Origin: Rhizobium mayense
GTDB lineage: Bacteria; Pseudomonadota; Alphaproteobacteria; Rhizobiales; Rhizobiaceae
Direction: 5' to 3'
Assembly (NCBI RefSeq): GCF_030272705.1
Contig: NZ_JARFYM010000004.1
Coordinates: forward strand, 124,001-188,000
DNA: 64,000 nucleotides
Positions 1 to 7,756 of the stretch are shown here, one piece after another. How positions within the stretch are numbered: the stretch's first letter is position 1; the number at the start of each line of letters is the position of its first letter. The translations under genes were made by a program, and so were the position numbers. The notes under the pieces were generated by a model. That model ran no database searches. It saw only the letters and a program-made list of their open reading frames with translations, and was not told where the DNA came from.

Positions 1-1
1 G

Positions 2-82
2 CGGCAGAAGCGGCCGGCGAACTACGTCGAAGACGAGAGCGTTCGCCATGTCGTGCCCGATGTCGTCTGGTAGGTCGTGGGT
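2..82 (+). CDS. 3' end of an unidentified gene (partial)
   Basis: The second frame is open from the left edge to a TAG stop at 80-82. It encodes about 26 residues ending NYVEDESVRHVVPDVVW. The composition fits a real C-terminus better than the other two frames do. The rest of the gene lies outside the window, so no family can be assigned. It could also be a chance open frame. Confidence 0.3.
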
Positions 83-158
83 CAGCCAGGCGAACGCCAA
101 GTTCATGAGCACGCGACGGGGTTCAGCGTTCTAATGGAAAGTAGCGGGGGTAGCGCCA

Positions 159-1283
159 ATGCATGACGACTACTACAAAAACGAGGCCGCTGGCGACGTC
201 CAGCCAAGCCACGCCTCGACCGACGCGCGCATAAGCGATTTCATCCGATTTGGCATCATCGGCCTCTTCGCTTATTGGTCCTTCACGGTCATTGCGCCCT
301 TCATCTCGATCATTGCCTGGGCCGCGATACTGGCAATCGCTCTTTTTCCGCTCTTTCGTCTGCTCACGGCGCTTCTGGGCGGCCACGGTGTAATTGCTGC
401 AACCGTAATCGTGATCGCATGCCTGGTTGTCATCATCGCGCCGCTGGCGGCGATCGTGTTCAGCTTTGCCGACGCGACACAGGGGTTCCTAACCGGCATG
501 AAAGAGGGAACGATTGCGTTGCCGGCCGCTCCTGAAGGCTTGAGAAATTGGACTCCATTCGGCGAGCGCCTTTACCAAGCGTGGAACTACGCCGTAGCCA
601 ATTTCGCGGCGATGCTGAAGCAATTCCAGGAGCCCATACGGCAAATGGCCGGCGTCATCCTTGAGAGGACGGCGGCTTTCGGAAGCAATGTGCTTAGCTT
701 CATTGCGTCCGTATTGCTGTGCGGCTTCTTCCTGGTCGCAAGAACCCGGCTGACGACGGCAGTTAACATCGTTGCAATGAGGGTCGGGGGGAAAAGAGGC
801 GCCGACTTTGTCCAGCTCGCGGGCATGACGGTGCGCAATGTTTCCCGGGGAGTCATTGGTATAGCATTGTTGCAGACGCTGCTCTGCGGCCTGTTGTTCG
901 TGCTGTTCGACGTCCCGGCACGCGGAGCGCTGACCTTCGTCGTTTTCATATTGTGCATCGTACAAATAGGGCCAGGCCTCGTGCTGTTGCCCCTGGTTGT
1001 TTGGGCCTGGTTCACCTGGACATTCTCCGATGCGTTGCTGTTTACGCTTCTTTCGGTACCGATCACCGTTCTCGATAATTTCCTGAAGCCAATCTTGATC
1101 TCGCGCGGCTTGTCCACCCCCATGTCGGTCATCCTGCTGGGTGTCATCGGAGGGGCTTTGTCGCATGGCCTGGTTGGCTTGTTTCTCGGGCCGGTCGTTC
1201 TCGGCGTCTTCTACGATCTGCTGGCTGCCTGGGCGAACCCGGCTCCACGTTCCGACGATAAACCCGCTGTGGCCCCGGTTTGA
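159..1283 (+). CDS. AI-2E family transporter (PerM/YdiK-like permease)
   Basis: This 374-residue integral membrane protein has the length and layout of the AI-2E/PerM family. A hydrophobic hairpin lies near residues 30-100. A soluble loop follows at about 105-165, and then several closely packed membrane segments to about residue 355. The C-terminal part has the family's FLKPILISRG-like stretch followed by a glycine-rich segment (LGVIGGALSHGLVGLFLGP). Family members have been linked to export of small molecules or to ion transport, and the substrate here cannot be told. A purine-rich stretch ending about 8 bases before the ATG (AGCGGGGG) is a reasonable ribosome site. The next gene is convergent, so it appears to be a single transcription unit. 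Confidence 0.85.
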   Translation: MHDDYYKNEAAGDVQPSHASTDARISDFIRFGIIGLFAYWSFTVIAPFISIIAWAAILAIALFPLFRLLTALLGGHGVIAATVIVIACLVVIIAPLAAIVFSFADATQGFLTGMKEGTIALPAAPEGLRNWTPFGERLYQAWNYAVANFAAMLKQFQEPIRQMAGVILERTAAFGSNVLSFIASVLLCGFFLVARTRLTTAVNIVAMRVGGKRGADFVQLAGMTVRNVSRGVIGIALLQTLLCGLLFVLFDVPARGALTFVVFILCIVQIGPGLVLLPLVVWAWFTWTFSDALLFTLLSVPITVLDNFLKPILISRGLSTPMSVILLGVIGGALSHGLVGLFLGPVVLGVFYDLLAAWANPAPRSDDKPAVAPV

Positions 1284-1376
1284 GGTCTGCAGTGATCAAG
1301 ACGATCTCTGATCACATTACCACCGGCTCTTTCCGGATATGGTCATCTTGGCATGACCACCTTCACGACGACGGCG

Positions 1377-1682
1377 CTACGACTTGGGCCGGTCGGCCGG
1401 CCGTCTCAACACCACGACGTTCGAGTGACGGATCGCTTCGTGTATCTCGTTTACAAGAGCCTCGACGAGATCGGCGTATTCCTGTCGTCGCGCCTCACGT
1501 ACACTTTCCGGTAAGCGGTCGACATGGGCGAGCGTTTCCATGGCTGCGGCCAAATCTTCACACATGCTGCGAAAGGTTTCGTCGATGTTGAGAAGCTGTT
1601 GTACTCGGATGACGTCGTCAGGGAACCGTATCCCTAGAATTGCGAGGGCGGACAAATGCGCTGAATTGTTCTCTTCCGACAT
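1377..1682 (-). CDS. small protein of unknown function
   Basis: The predicted product is 101 residues, acidic and mostly helical, with no signal peptide or membrane segment. I do not recognise a family. The start ATG at 1682 is preceded by a strong purine tract (GGGGGG, 3 bases away). The gene is divergent from the TPR protein starting at 1810, and the 127-base gap between them holds a likely promoter. The antisense frame is much shorter, and the codon third positions look normal for this genome, so I take it as a real gene with moderate confidence. Confidence 0.55.
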   Translation of the reverse strand: MSEENNSAHLSALAILGIRFPDDVIRVQQLLNIDETFRSMCEDLAAAMETLAHVDRLPESVREARRQEYADLVEALVNEIHEAIRHSNVVVLRRPADRPKS

Positions 1683-1718
1683 TATCCCCCCCTACCCATC
1701 ATGCGCGCGTCATAAAGA

Positions 1719-1747
1719 TTGAGACATTATATTGGCACCACTTAAAT
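1719..1747 (+). promoter_or_regulatory. candidate sigma-70-type promoter for the TPR gene at 1810
   Basis: TTGAGA at 1719-1724 and TTAAAT at 1742-1747 are separated by exactly 17 bases, the ideal spacing. Transcription would begin near 1755, giving a leader of about 55 bases before the ATG at 1810. The call rests on hexamer similarity only. Confidence 0.4.
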
Positions 1748-1809
1748 TAGAGGTGTAATATACGGGAACATACGAGGGCACAGACGCCGAAAAGGCGCGA
1801 GGGGACACA

Positions 1810-3591
1810 ATGCAAAGTGCGCGAGTAAGCGGCGGGGAGAGCGCGTCGTCTCCCCAAATCTCGGAAATCAGAGAACAACTTGAGCGGATCCTTGCAAGTG
1901 ACGAGTTTCTCGCACCCGAGCGGGGCCGCAGGTTCCTGGAATATGTCGTTGAGGAGACGCTGGCGGGGCGTGCGGACTACCTCAAGGCCTATACGATCGC
2001 ACAGGAGGTCTTCACGCGGGATCCCTCCTTCGATGCACAAAACGACCCGGTCGTCAGGATAGAGGCGGGCCGCATACGCCGTGGACTCGAACGCTACTAT
2101 CTGGTCGCGGGGCAGGCAGACCCGGTCGAAATTACGATTCCGAAGGGCGCCTATGTCCCCTGTTTCCGCTATGCCAATGCTACTGAAAGGCCCCTGGATC
2201 AAACGACGGTTGAGGACGACTTTGCGATCGTATCCGAACCGCCGAAACCGGCACCAGCCGCGGAGCGTAAAGATGGGGCATCTCGCCTCTCATGGGCATG
2301 GTATGTGCTGCCGGCTGCCGTAGCCGCCCTTGCTGCATTGATCGCGATCACCTTCCTCTTTCCGTTTTCCTTGGCCCGCAAGACTGCCACCTCCTCCATG
2401 GGCCTGGTCACGCCCAAGGTTCTCGTCGAACCGTTCGAAGAAATTTCCAAGGGGGGAGGAACTTCCGACATCGCCCGCGGACTTACCGACGAAGTCATTG
2501 GCGAACTGGCGAAATTCAAGGAAATCGCCGTCATTACGAGAGAGCCATCCGCCGGACCAGGTATCCAACAGGAGGAACCGCGCTTCGCATTGCAGGGAGG
2601 TGTCCGCGTCGGCGGAGACAAACTTCGGCTTACCGTCAGGCTGGTCCATCGAGCCGACGGATCGGTGATTTGGGCGAGCAACTACGACAGGGACCTTCGA
2701 GTTCAGGATGTTTTGGAGGTAGAAGCTGATGTCGCACAGCGCGTTGCAACAGCTCTCGCTCAACCTTATGGCGTCATCTTCCAGGCCGATGCTGTGGGAG
2801 TGGCGCAGTCCCCACCCGACGACTGGGATGCCTACGCCTGTACACTGTCCTATTACAGCTACCGGATTGATCTCAATCCGCAAAACCATGACGCGGTCCT
2901 CGACTGTCTCAAACGCACGACCAAGCGTCTCCCGACCTATTCGACCGCATGGGCATTGCTGTCCCTGACCTATCTGGACGAGGTCAGGTTCCAATACCAG
3001 TTGGACACGCGGCAATCGGCCGGGCCATTGGGGCTTGCCGTTGACACCGCCAACCGCGCCGTGGATCTGGACCCTCAAAATGCCCGAGCTTTGCAGGCAC
3101 TCATGCTTGCGAATTTTTTCAAGGGCGATGTCGACGCAGCATTGAGGGCGGGGGCCGCCGCCTTCGCCATCAACCCTAACGACACCGAAGTCGCAGGCGA
3201 ATATGGGTTTCGGCTCGCTTACTCCGGAAAGTGGGATACAGGGTGTGAACTGATGTCGAGCGCGGTCAACAGGAACCCAGGCCCGATTGGATACTACGAG
3301 GTGGGCTTGGCGCTCTGTGCCTATATGCGCGGCGACTATCAGGCGGCCGAACTTTGGGTTCGCATGGCCGATCTCAAATACAATCCCATGCACCATCTCG
3401 TCCTGCTCGCGGTATTCGGGGCTGAGGGCAAGCTCGAGGATGCCCACCAGGAGGAGGCCTGGCTGAAGGCGAACGCCCCGGCTTTATTGCCCAATATTCG
3501 CAAGGAAGTCGCGATGCGCCTGCAGCGCCCGTCGGACCAGGACCGCTTTCTTGACGGACTAAGATCGGCCGGGATTGCAATCTCCCCCTGA
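1810..3591 (+). CDS. membrane protein with TolB-like and TPR domains
   Basis: This 593-residue protein has four parts. Residues ~14-118 form a conserved helical domain containing RGRRFLEYVVEETLAGR and DPVVRIEAGRIRRGLERYY. A single membrane segment lies at ~163-187. A TolB N-terminal-like domain covers ~200-320 (VLVEPFEEIS, then ARGLTDEVIGELAKF). TPR-like helical repeats fill ~345-580. The same arrangement is common in rhizobia, where such proteins are often annotated as adenylate-cyclase-like or CadC-like, but no cyclase domain or winged helix is visible here. The function is unknown. The N-terminal domain recurs in the gene at 54540. An AGGGG ribosome site lies 6 bases before the ATG. Confidence 0.7.
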   Translation: MQSARVSGGESASSPQISEIREQLERILASDEFLAPERGRRFLEYVVEETLAGRADYLKAYTIAQEVFTRDPSFDAQNDPVVRIEAGRIRRGLERYYLVAGQADPVEITIPKGAYVPCFRYANATERPLDQTTVEDDFAIVSEPPKPAPAAERKDGASRLSWAWYVLPAAVAALAALIAITFLFPFSLARKTATSSMGLVTPKVLVEPFEEISKGGGTSDIARGLTDEVIGELAKFKEIAVITREPSAGPGIQQEEPRFALQGGVRVGGDKLRLTVRLVHRADGSVIWASNYDRDLRVQDVLEVEADVAQRVATALAQPYGVIFQADAVGVAQSPPDDWDAYACTLSYYSYRIDLNPQNHDAVLDCLKRTTKRLPTYSTAWALLSLTYLDEVRFQYQLDTRQSAGPLGLAVDTANRAVDLDPQNARALQALMLANFFKGDVDAALRAGAAAFAINPNDTEVAGEYGFRLAYSGKWDTGCELMSSAVNRNPGPIGYYEVGLALCAYMRGDYQAAELWVRMADLKYNPMHHLVLLAVFGAEGKLEDAHQEEAWLKANAPALLPNIRKEVAMRLQRPSDQDRFLDGLRSAGIAISP

Positions 3592-3609
3592 CAAGCATGT
3601 ATTTTGTGA

Positions 3610-3665
3610 GACGTCCCTAGCCTCGCCGATAGACGATACGTGATGTTACAGGCGTTCGGGACGTC
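3610..3665. repeat. inverted repeat with 8-bp arms in an intergenic gap
   Basis: GACGTCCC at 3610-3617 is matched by GGGACGTC at 3658-3665, with 40 bases between. A short inner GCCT/AGGC match could extend the structure. It lies between the TPR gene and the DUF3302 gene. It could be a weak terminator for the first or an operator for the second. Confidence 0.3.
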
Positions 3666-3734
3666 GCAGCGGTACTATCTCCCTCATCGACTACGGCCGG
3701 TAGGCTCGGTTGCGCCAGCCGAAAAGGAGGGACC

Positions 3735-4076
3735 GTGTTTCTTGACTATTTTGCCCTTGGGGTGCTGTTTTTCGTAGTGATTACCCTGTTCTACGCAGTG
3801 ATCGCAATTCACGACATCCCGCATCTGATCGCCAAGGCTCGCAATCATCCGCACCAGGACGCAATCCACGTCGCTGGATGGGTGAGCCTGTTCACGCTGC
3901 ACGTCATCTGGCCGTTTCTGTTCATTTGGGCGACCCTCTATCGGGAGGATCGTGGCTGGGGAATCCGGCCCGACGGCAAGCTCTCGCATGAGGCTGAAGC
4001 GAATGCCGAAATCGCCCGCCTTCACGCCCGGATCGCCGAGCTTGAAGCCCGCCCGTCGGAGAAGGAAAAAGTCTGA
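3735..4076 (+). CDS. DUF3302 inner-membrane protein (YiaW-like)
   Basis: The product is 113 residues. It has two membrane segments (about residues 5-25 and 45-67) joined by a short loop with IHDIPHLIAKARNHPHQDAIH, followed by a charged helical tail. This matches the small DUF3302 proteins such as Escherichia coli YiaW, which sit beside a HlyD-type partner. The start is a GTG supported by an excellent AGGAGGG ribosome site 4 bases upstream. The stop codon overlaps the next start by one base (TGATG), so the two are translationally coupled. Confidence 0.75.
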   Translation: MFLDYFALGVLFFVVITLFYAVIAIHDIPHLIAKARNHPHQDAIHVAGWVSLFTLHVIWPFLFIWATLYREDRGWGIRPDGKLSHEAEANAEIARLHARIAELEARPSEKEKV

Positions 4077-5233
4077 TGGATCTGCTTCTTATTCTTACCT
4101 ATGCCGCGATCTGCTGGACAATCTTTAAGGTGTTCCGGATTCCGGTAAACCAATGGACGCTTGCAACGGCCGTCCTCGGCGGGATCTTTCTGATCTCTGC
4201 CCTGTTGCTTATCATGAGCTACAACCATCCCTACTCCAGCGATGGTCGCATCTATTTTACCTCGGCACCTGTCATTCCCACGGTCGGCGGGCAGGTCGTG
4301 GAGGTGCCTGTCACGCCAAACGTGCCGCTGAAGAAGGGCGACGTCCTCTTCCGCATCGATCCGCGACCATACCAGTTCGTCGTCGATCAGAAGAAGGCAG
4401 CGCTGGCCGAGGCGGAGCAGACTGTCCTTCAATTGAAGGCTGCCCTCGACGCCGCCAACGCCGGCGTTGTCGGGGCGGAAGCATCGCGAGATCGCTCGTT
4501 GCAGGCGTTCGAAAAATTCCAGCAAACAAACGAGAATGCGAAATCCAGCGGCCGGGGTGCCGTCTATTCCGAACTGGAAGTTGAAAACCGTCGTGGGATC
4601 TATCTGACGGCGGAAGCGGCTGCCGACACGGCACGTGCGCAGGCGACGCAAGCGAGACTTGCTTACGAATCCGACATCAATGGCACGAATCCTACCGTCG
4701 CCCGACTGAAGGCAGAGCTGAGCAATGCGGAATACGAGCTCGACCAGACGACGGTGCGCGCACCTAGCGACGGGTACGTGACGCAGGTCTTTCTCCGTCC
4801 GGGGATGATGGCGAACCCGTTGCCGCTGCGTCCGGTCATGGTGTTCATCGACAGTGCGGACCGAATCCTCGCCGCAGCGTTCATTCAGAATTCGTTGCAG
4901 CGTGTGCGCGTAGGCGATGAAGCCGAGGTCGCTTTCAAGGCGGTTCCCGGCAAGATCTTCAAGGCCCGCGTCGCACAAGTCATCGATGTGATGGCCCAGG
5001 GTCAGCTTCAGCCGGGCGGAGCGCTGATAGACCCGCAGTCGCCTGAACGCGCCTCCCCGGGACAGACGCTGGCGGGTATCGAACTGCTGGAGCCGACCGA
5101 CCAGTATCAGCTACCAGGGGGCGTCGTCGCGGAGGTTGCCGTCTACACCGACCACTGGCACCATGTTGCCGTGCTCCGGAAGGTCCTCCTGCGCATGAGC
5201 AGCTGGATGAATTACGTCTTCCTGGAGCACTGA
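4076..5233 (+). CDS. HlyD/EmrA family membrane-fusion protein (YiaV/YibH-like)
   Basis: The protein has 385 residues. Two membrane segments at the N-terminus (about 2-20 and 25-48) are followed by a periplasmic HlyD region. That region has a first lipoyl half near 65-100 (VTPNVPLKKGDVLFRIDP), a coiled-coil hairpin at 105-220, and a second half with VRAPSDGYVTQVFLRPGMM near 225-245. The family bridges an inner-membrane transporter to the outer membrane, but no transporter or TolC is adjacent. Pairing with DUF3302 is the arrangement of E. coli yiaVW. The exported substrate is unknown. A strong terminator-like hairpin follows. Confidence 0.8.
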   Translation: MDLLLILTYAAICWTIFKVFRIPVNQWTLATAVLGGIFLISALLLIMSYNHPYSSDGRIYFTSAPVIPTVGGQVVEVPVTPNVPLKKGDVLFRIDPRPYQFVVDQKKAALAEAEQTVLQLKAALDAANAGVVGAEASRDRSLQAFEKFQQTNENAKSSGRGAVYSELEVENRRGIYLTAEAAADTARAQATQARLAYESDINGTNPTVARLKAELSNAEYELDQTTVRAPSDGYVTQVFLRPGMMANPLPLRPVMVFIDSADRILAAAFIQNSLQRVRVGDEAEVAFKAVPGKIFKARVAQVIDVMAQGQLQPGGALIDPQSPERASPGQTLAGIELLEPTDQYQLPGGVVAEVAVYTDHWHHVAVLRKVLLRMSSWMNYVFLEH

Positions 5234-5287
5234 ACAGCTCGAAAGAGCCGCAGCAAACCGACAGTGTGGTGCTTGAATATTTGAACG

Positions 5288-5327
5288 GGCCAGACCGATC
5301 CCAGAGCTTTCTGGGATCGGTCTGGCC
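5288..5327. terminator. perfect 18-bp inverted repeat between convergent genes
   Basis: GGCCAGACCGATCCCAGA at 5288-5305 is followed by a GCTT loop and its exact complement at 5310-5327. It sits between the ends of the HlyD gene (plus) and the T6SS kinase gene (minus), where a bidirectional terminator is expected. There is no clear U-run on either side, so it may act as a transcript-stabilising hairpin or be a dispersed palindromic repeat. Confidence 0.6.
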
Positions 5328-5365
5328 GCCGTTACGTGTAGAAGCCATCGTCTATGGCGCACGCT

Positions 5366-6313
5366 TCAGCCGGGCAGCTTCCGGATGATGTCCATCAGCG
5401 CGATGATCAATGGCTTGGTGAATTGGGTGGAGAAATGCTCCGCCGACGCTGTTCGATGGCGATCGTCCAGCGACAGCGCGTTGTGAAGAGCCGCGCGCTG
5501 GCGTTTTGAAAGGCCGCCTGGAAGTGCCGAAGAAATTCCATTCTCCTTCGCCTCCAACGCATTGGCGGCACCAAAAGGCCTTTCTCCTGTCAGCATCAGA
5601 TAGGTTATGACGCCAAGGGAATAAATGTCGTCGCCTTCGCTGGGCTCGGCGCCCATCAGGCGTTGCGGCGAGGCATAGATCGGCGTGACAGCGCCGAGGC
5701 GGCCGAGGATCCTCACCGTGTCCTCCTCACCCAGGCGCGAAACCCGCGCGACCGGATAGGCAATGTTGAAATCGATGAGCTTCACCCGGCCGCCGCGCTC
5801 GATGAAGACATTGCCCGGCTTGAGATCGGCGTGAATGATATTGCTGGCATGGGCATAGCGAAGGGCGGCGGAAATGTCGGCGACAATTCTTTCGATCTGC
5901 GAAAGCTCCAGTCGATGCTCTCCCGCCTCCCGCAGGATTTTCGCCAGCGTTTGCCCTTTCAGATATTCCATGACCATAAAATGGACGTTGCCGTCGCAAT
6001 CCATGTCATAGACGCGCACGATGTTCGGGTGTTGCAGGTCACGCAGCCGGCGCGCCTCTCGGTACATGAGCGCAAGAACATCCTGATCGGTTTCGGCATC
6101 CTCGACGAGGATCTTCAGGGCGACGAAGGCGTTGGCAAGGCCGGCCCTCGTGGCGACCAAATCCCTCGCCTTGTAGACCACGGAAAGGCCACCGCGACCG
6201 ATCTCGGCGATCAGCTCGAAGCGGCCGCGAAGAACAGCACCCAGCTCGACCGTCGGCCAACGTGACCGCAGCGGCAGATCGACAACATCCTCACGTTGCG
6301 CCTCAGCGCTCAT
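5366..6313 (-). CDS. ppkA: T6SS-associated Ser/Thr protein kinase (PpkA/ImpN-like)
   Basis: This 315-residue protein has a eukaryotic-like kinase domain at about 27-285. Visible motifs are the glycine loop GRGGLSVVY, the ATP-binding lysine in VALKIL, and the catalytic HADLKPGN. The magnesium motif reads DFN instead of DFG, and SPQ replaces the usual APE. A short hydrophobic C-terminal segment may bind the membrane. PpkA phosphorylates the FHA protein of T6SS to switch on assembly, and PppA reverses this. It is the last gene of the T6SS operon and overlaps pppA by 11 bases. Some kinases tolerate a changed DFG glycine, so activity is uncertain but likely. Confidence 0.85.
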   Translation of the reverse strand: MSAEAQREDVVDLPLRSRWPTVELGAVLRGRFELIAEIGRGGLSVVYKARDLVATRAGLANAFVALKILVEDAETDQDVLALMYREARRLRDLQHPNIVRVYDMDCDGNVHFMVMEYLKGQTLAKILREAGEHRLELSQIERIVADISAALRYAHASNIIHADLKPGNVFIERGGRVKLIDFNIAYPVARVSRLGEEDTVRILGRLGAVTPIYASPQRLMGAEPSEGDDIYSLGVITYLMLTGERPFGAANALEAKENGISSALPGGLSKRQRAALHNALSLDDRHRTASAEHFSTQFTKPLIIALMDIIRKLPG

Positions 6314-7001
6314 GGTAGCCCACCCAAACCAAAATGGCCGTCACATCGTCCGCCGATCCGCCGGCTATGGATTTTGCCAGCAGCCGGTCGACGGGCGCAT
6401 GACCCTCCGATCCGAGAAGCTCGGCGACCGCCGTCTCGCTCATACCCTTGAGAAGCCCGTCGCTGCAGAGCAGAAAGACGTCGCGATCCCTGACATCGAT
6501 GATCCGCCGATCAACCTCGAGACGAGGAGACGAGCCGACCGCCCGCGTCAGAACCCCGCCTTCCCCTACGTGATCCTCGGAAATCAGATAAAGACAGTTA
6601 TTGCGGAAAAGATAAAGGCGAGAATCGCCGGCCCAGAGACAACATGCATAATTCTCGTCGATGATGACTGCGACAACCGTCGAGCCGGAAATATCAGCGC
6701 CCGGCACCGCTAGTGTCTGGTCGTGCAGCGCATTGTTTACGCTCTGGATCGCCTGCGTCGCCATCTCGATTCTTTGCTCGAACGGCGCTTCGCCGTCGAG
6801 CGCGTGCTCCAGCAGCGAAATGATCGCACCGCTGGCAATATGGCCGTCACGATGTCCGCCCATGCCATCGGCAACCGCGAACAATCCGGCCTCGAGATTG
6901 ACGGTGTAGGAATCCTCGTTCACCGCATGCTTGCGGCCGCGGCTGGTCGCGGCCTCCGCCTCCAGGAACTGCGATCTGGCTGCGCTGTGCTCTTCCATCA
7001 T
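6303..7001 (-). CDS. pppA: PP2C-type Ser/Thr phosphatase of the T6SS (PppA)
   Basis: The product has 232 residues and the PP2C metal-binding motifs in order: ADGMGGHRDG near residue 40, WAGDSRLYLF near 120, CSDGL near 180 and SADDVTAILV near 220. In T6SS loci this phosphatase removes phosphate from the FHA protein and opposes PpkA. In some Agrobacterium relatives TagF and PppA are fused. Here they are separate but coupled by an ATGA overlap. Two ATG codons lie in tandem at the start, and the second (6998) overlaps the tagF stop. Confidence 0.88.
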   Translation of the reverse strand: MMEEHSAARSQFLEAEAATSRGRKHAVNEDSYTVNLEAGLFAVADGMGGHRDGHIASGAIISLLEHALDGEAPFEQRIEMATQAIQSVNNALHDQTLAVPGADISGSTVVAVIIDENYACCLWAGDSRLYLFRNNCLYLISEDHVGEGGVLTRAVGSSPRLEVDRRIIDVRDRDVFLLCSDGLLKGMSETAVAELLGSEGHAPVDRLLAKSIAGGSADDVTAILVWVGYHER

Positions 7002-7744
7002 GCCTCAGTCTCGCCTTGGACTGGAAGGGCAGACAAGATCCAGCCGTGCTTCAGCCATTCGCCGAGGAGGAACGGAATGGCGGCCTGTGCGGCGGGAAGA
7101 CCGCGGCTGACAGAAAGGGCGGCCGGCTGCGTCCGGGTGTCGTCATGCCACCAAAGGCAAAGGCGGGAGGCCCCATCGCCGGCGCCTGTCCAGGAATATG
7201 CCGTCCGCGATGAACCGTGTTGGACCGGACCGGACAGGCAAAGCATATCCTCTCCATCGCGCGGCATCAGCAGTTCGCGGTCGCCATCTGCGGGGAGACG
7301 TTTTAGGGCTGCGCGTAGCGCCTCGGCACAGACATCAATCTCGGCAACCAGCTCCTCCCGAGTGGCATGCTCCTCCATGAAAGCGAGCATCCGGGTCTCT
7401 AGAGGGTCGAAAAGCGCATCGATCGTTGCAATCGGTTGCCGAGCGACGGGATCGAGATCGACCGATATCATGACGGTAAAGGGAAATTCACGGCCGACAC
7501 GGTCGATCGACCCTGCAAAAAGCCCGACCCAAGCTTCCGGGCTCACGACATCGCGCGCAAGAGCGAACCGCCAGACGGGCGAGGTCAGGAAGGACTCTTG
7601 AAAAGAGGCCCCGCCAATCGGCCGTGCCGCCGCCAGCCAGCGTTGCATCTGGCTCGCCCAGACTTCCGTCATGCGGACGGGCAGGGCGCGGAAAACGAAA
7701 TCGCCAACCGACGGAACCTTGCCGAAATAACCCTGCGCCTCCAT
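6998..7744 (-). CDS. tagF: T6SS accessory protein TagF (ImpM)
   Basis: The 248-residue product begins with the typical TagF opening GYFGKVPSVGDFVFRALP and keeps the WLAAARP and ARDVVSPEAWVGLFAGS blocks of the family. TagF is a cytoplasmic repressor of T6SS that acts after translation, probably by holding the FHA protein or TssL inactive. It lies between tssM and pppA, the usual place. The start ATG is 12 bases past the tssM stop. Confidence 0.88.
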   Translation of the reverse strand: MEAQGYFGKVPSVGDFVFRALPVRMTEVWASQMQRWLAAARPIGGASFQESFLTSPVWRFALARDVVSPEAWVGLFAGSIDRVGREFPFTVMISVDLDPVARQPIATIDALFDPLETRMLAFMEEHATREELVAEIDVCAEALRAALKRLPADGDRELLMPRDGEDMLCLSGPVQHGSSRTAYSWTGAGDGASRLCLWWHDDTRTQPAALSVSRGLPAAQAAIPFLLGEWLKHGWILSALPVQGETEA

Positions 7745-7756
7745 CGCTGCCTGCGC

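Noticed and set aside
1733..1748. TGGCACC as a possible sigma-54 -24 element
   Set aside because: The bases at the -12 position are AT instead of GC, so the spacing rule fails. A sigma-70-type pair fits the same region better.
2290..3447. A 385-codon minus-strand frame opposite the TPR protein
   Set aside because: The plus-strand protein has a clear membrane segment, TolB-like domain and TPR repeats. The antisense product has none.
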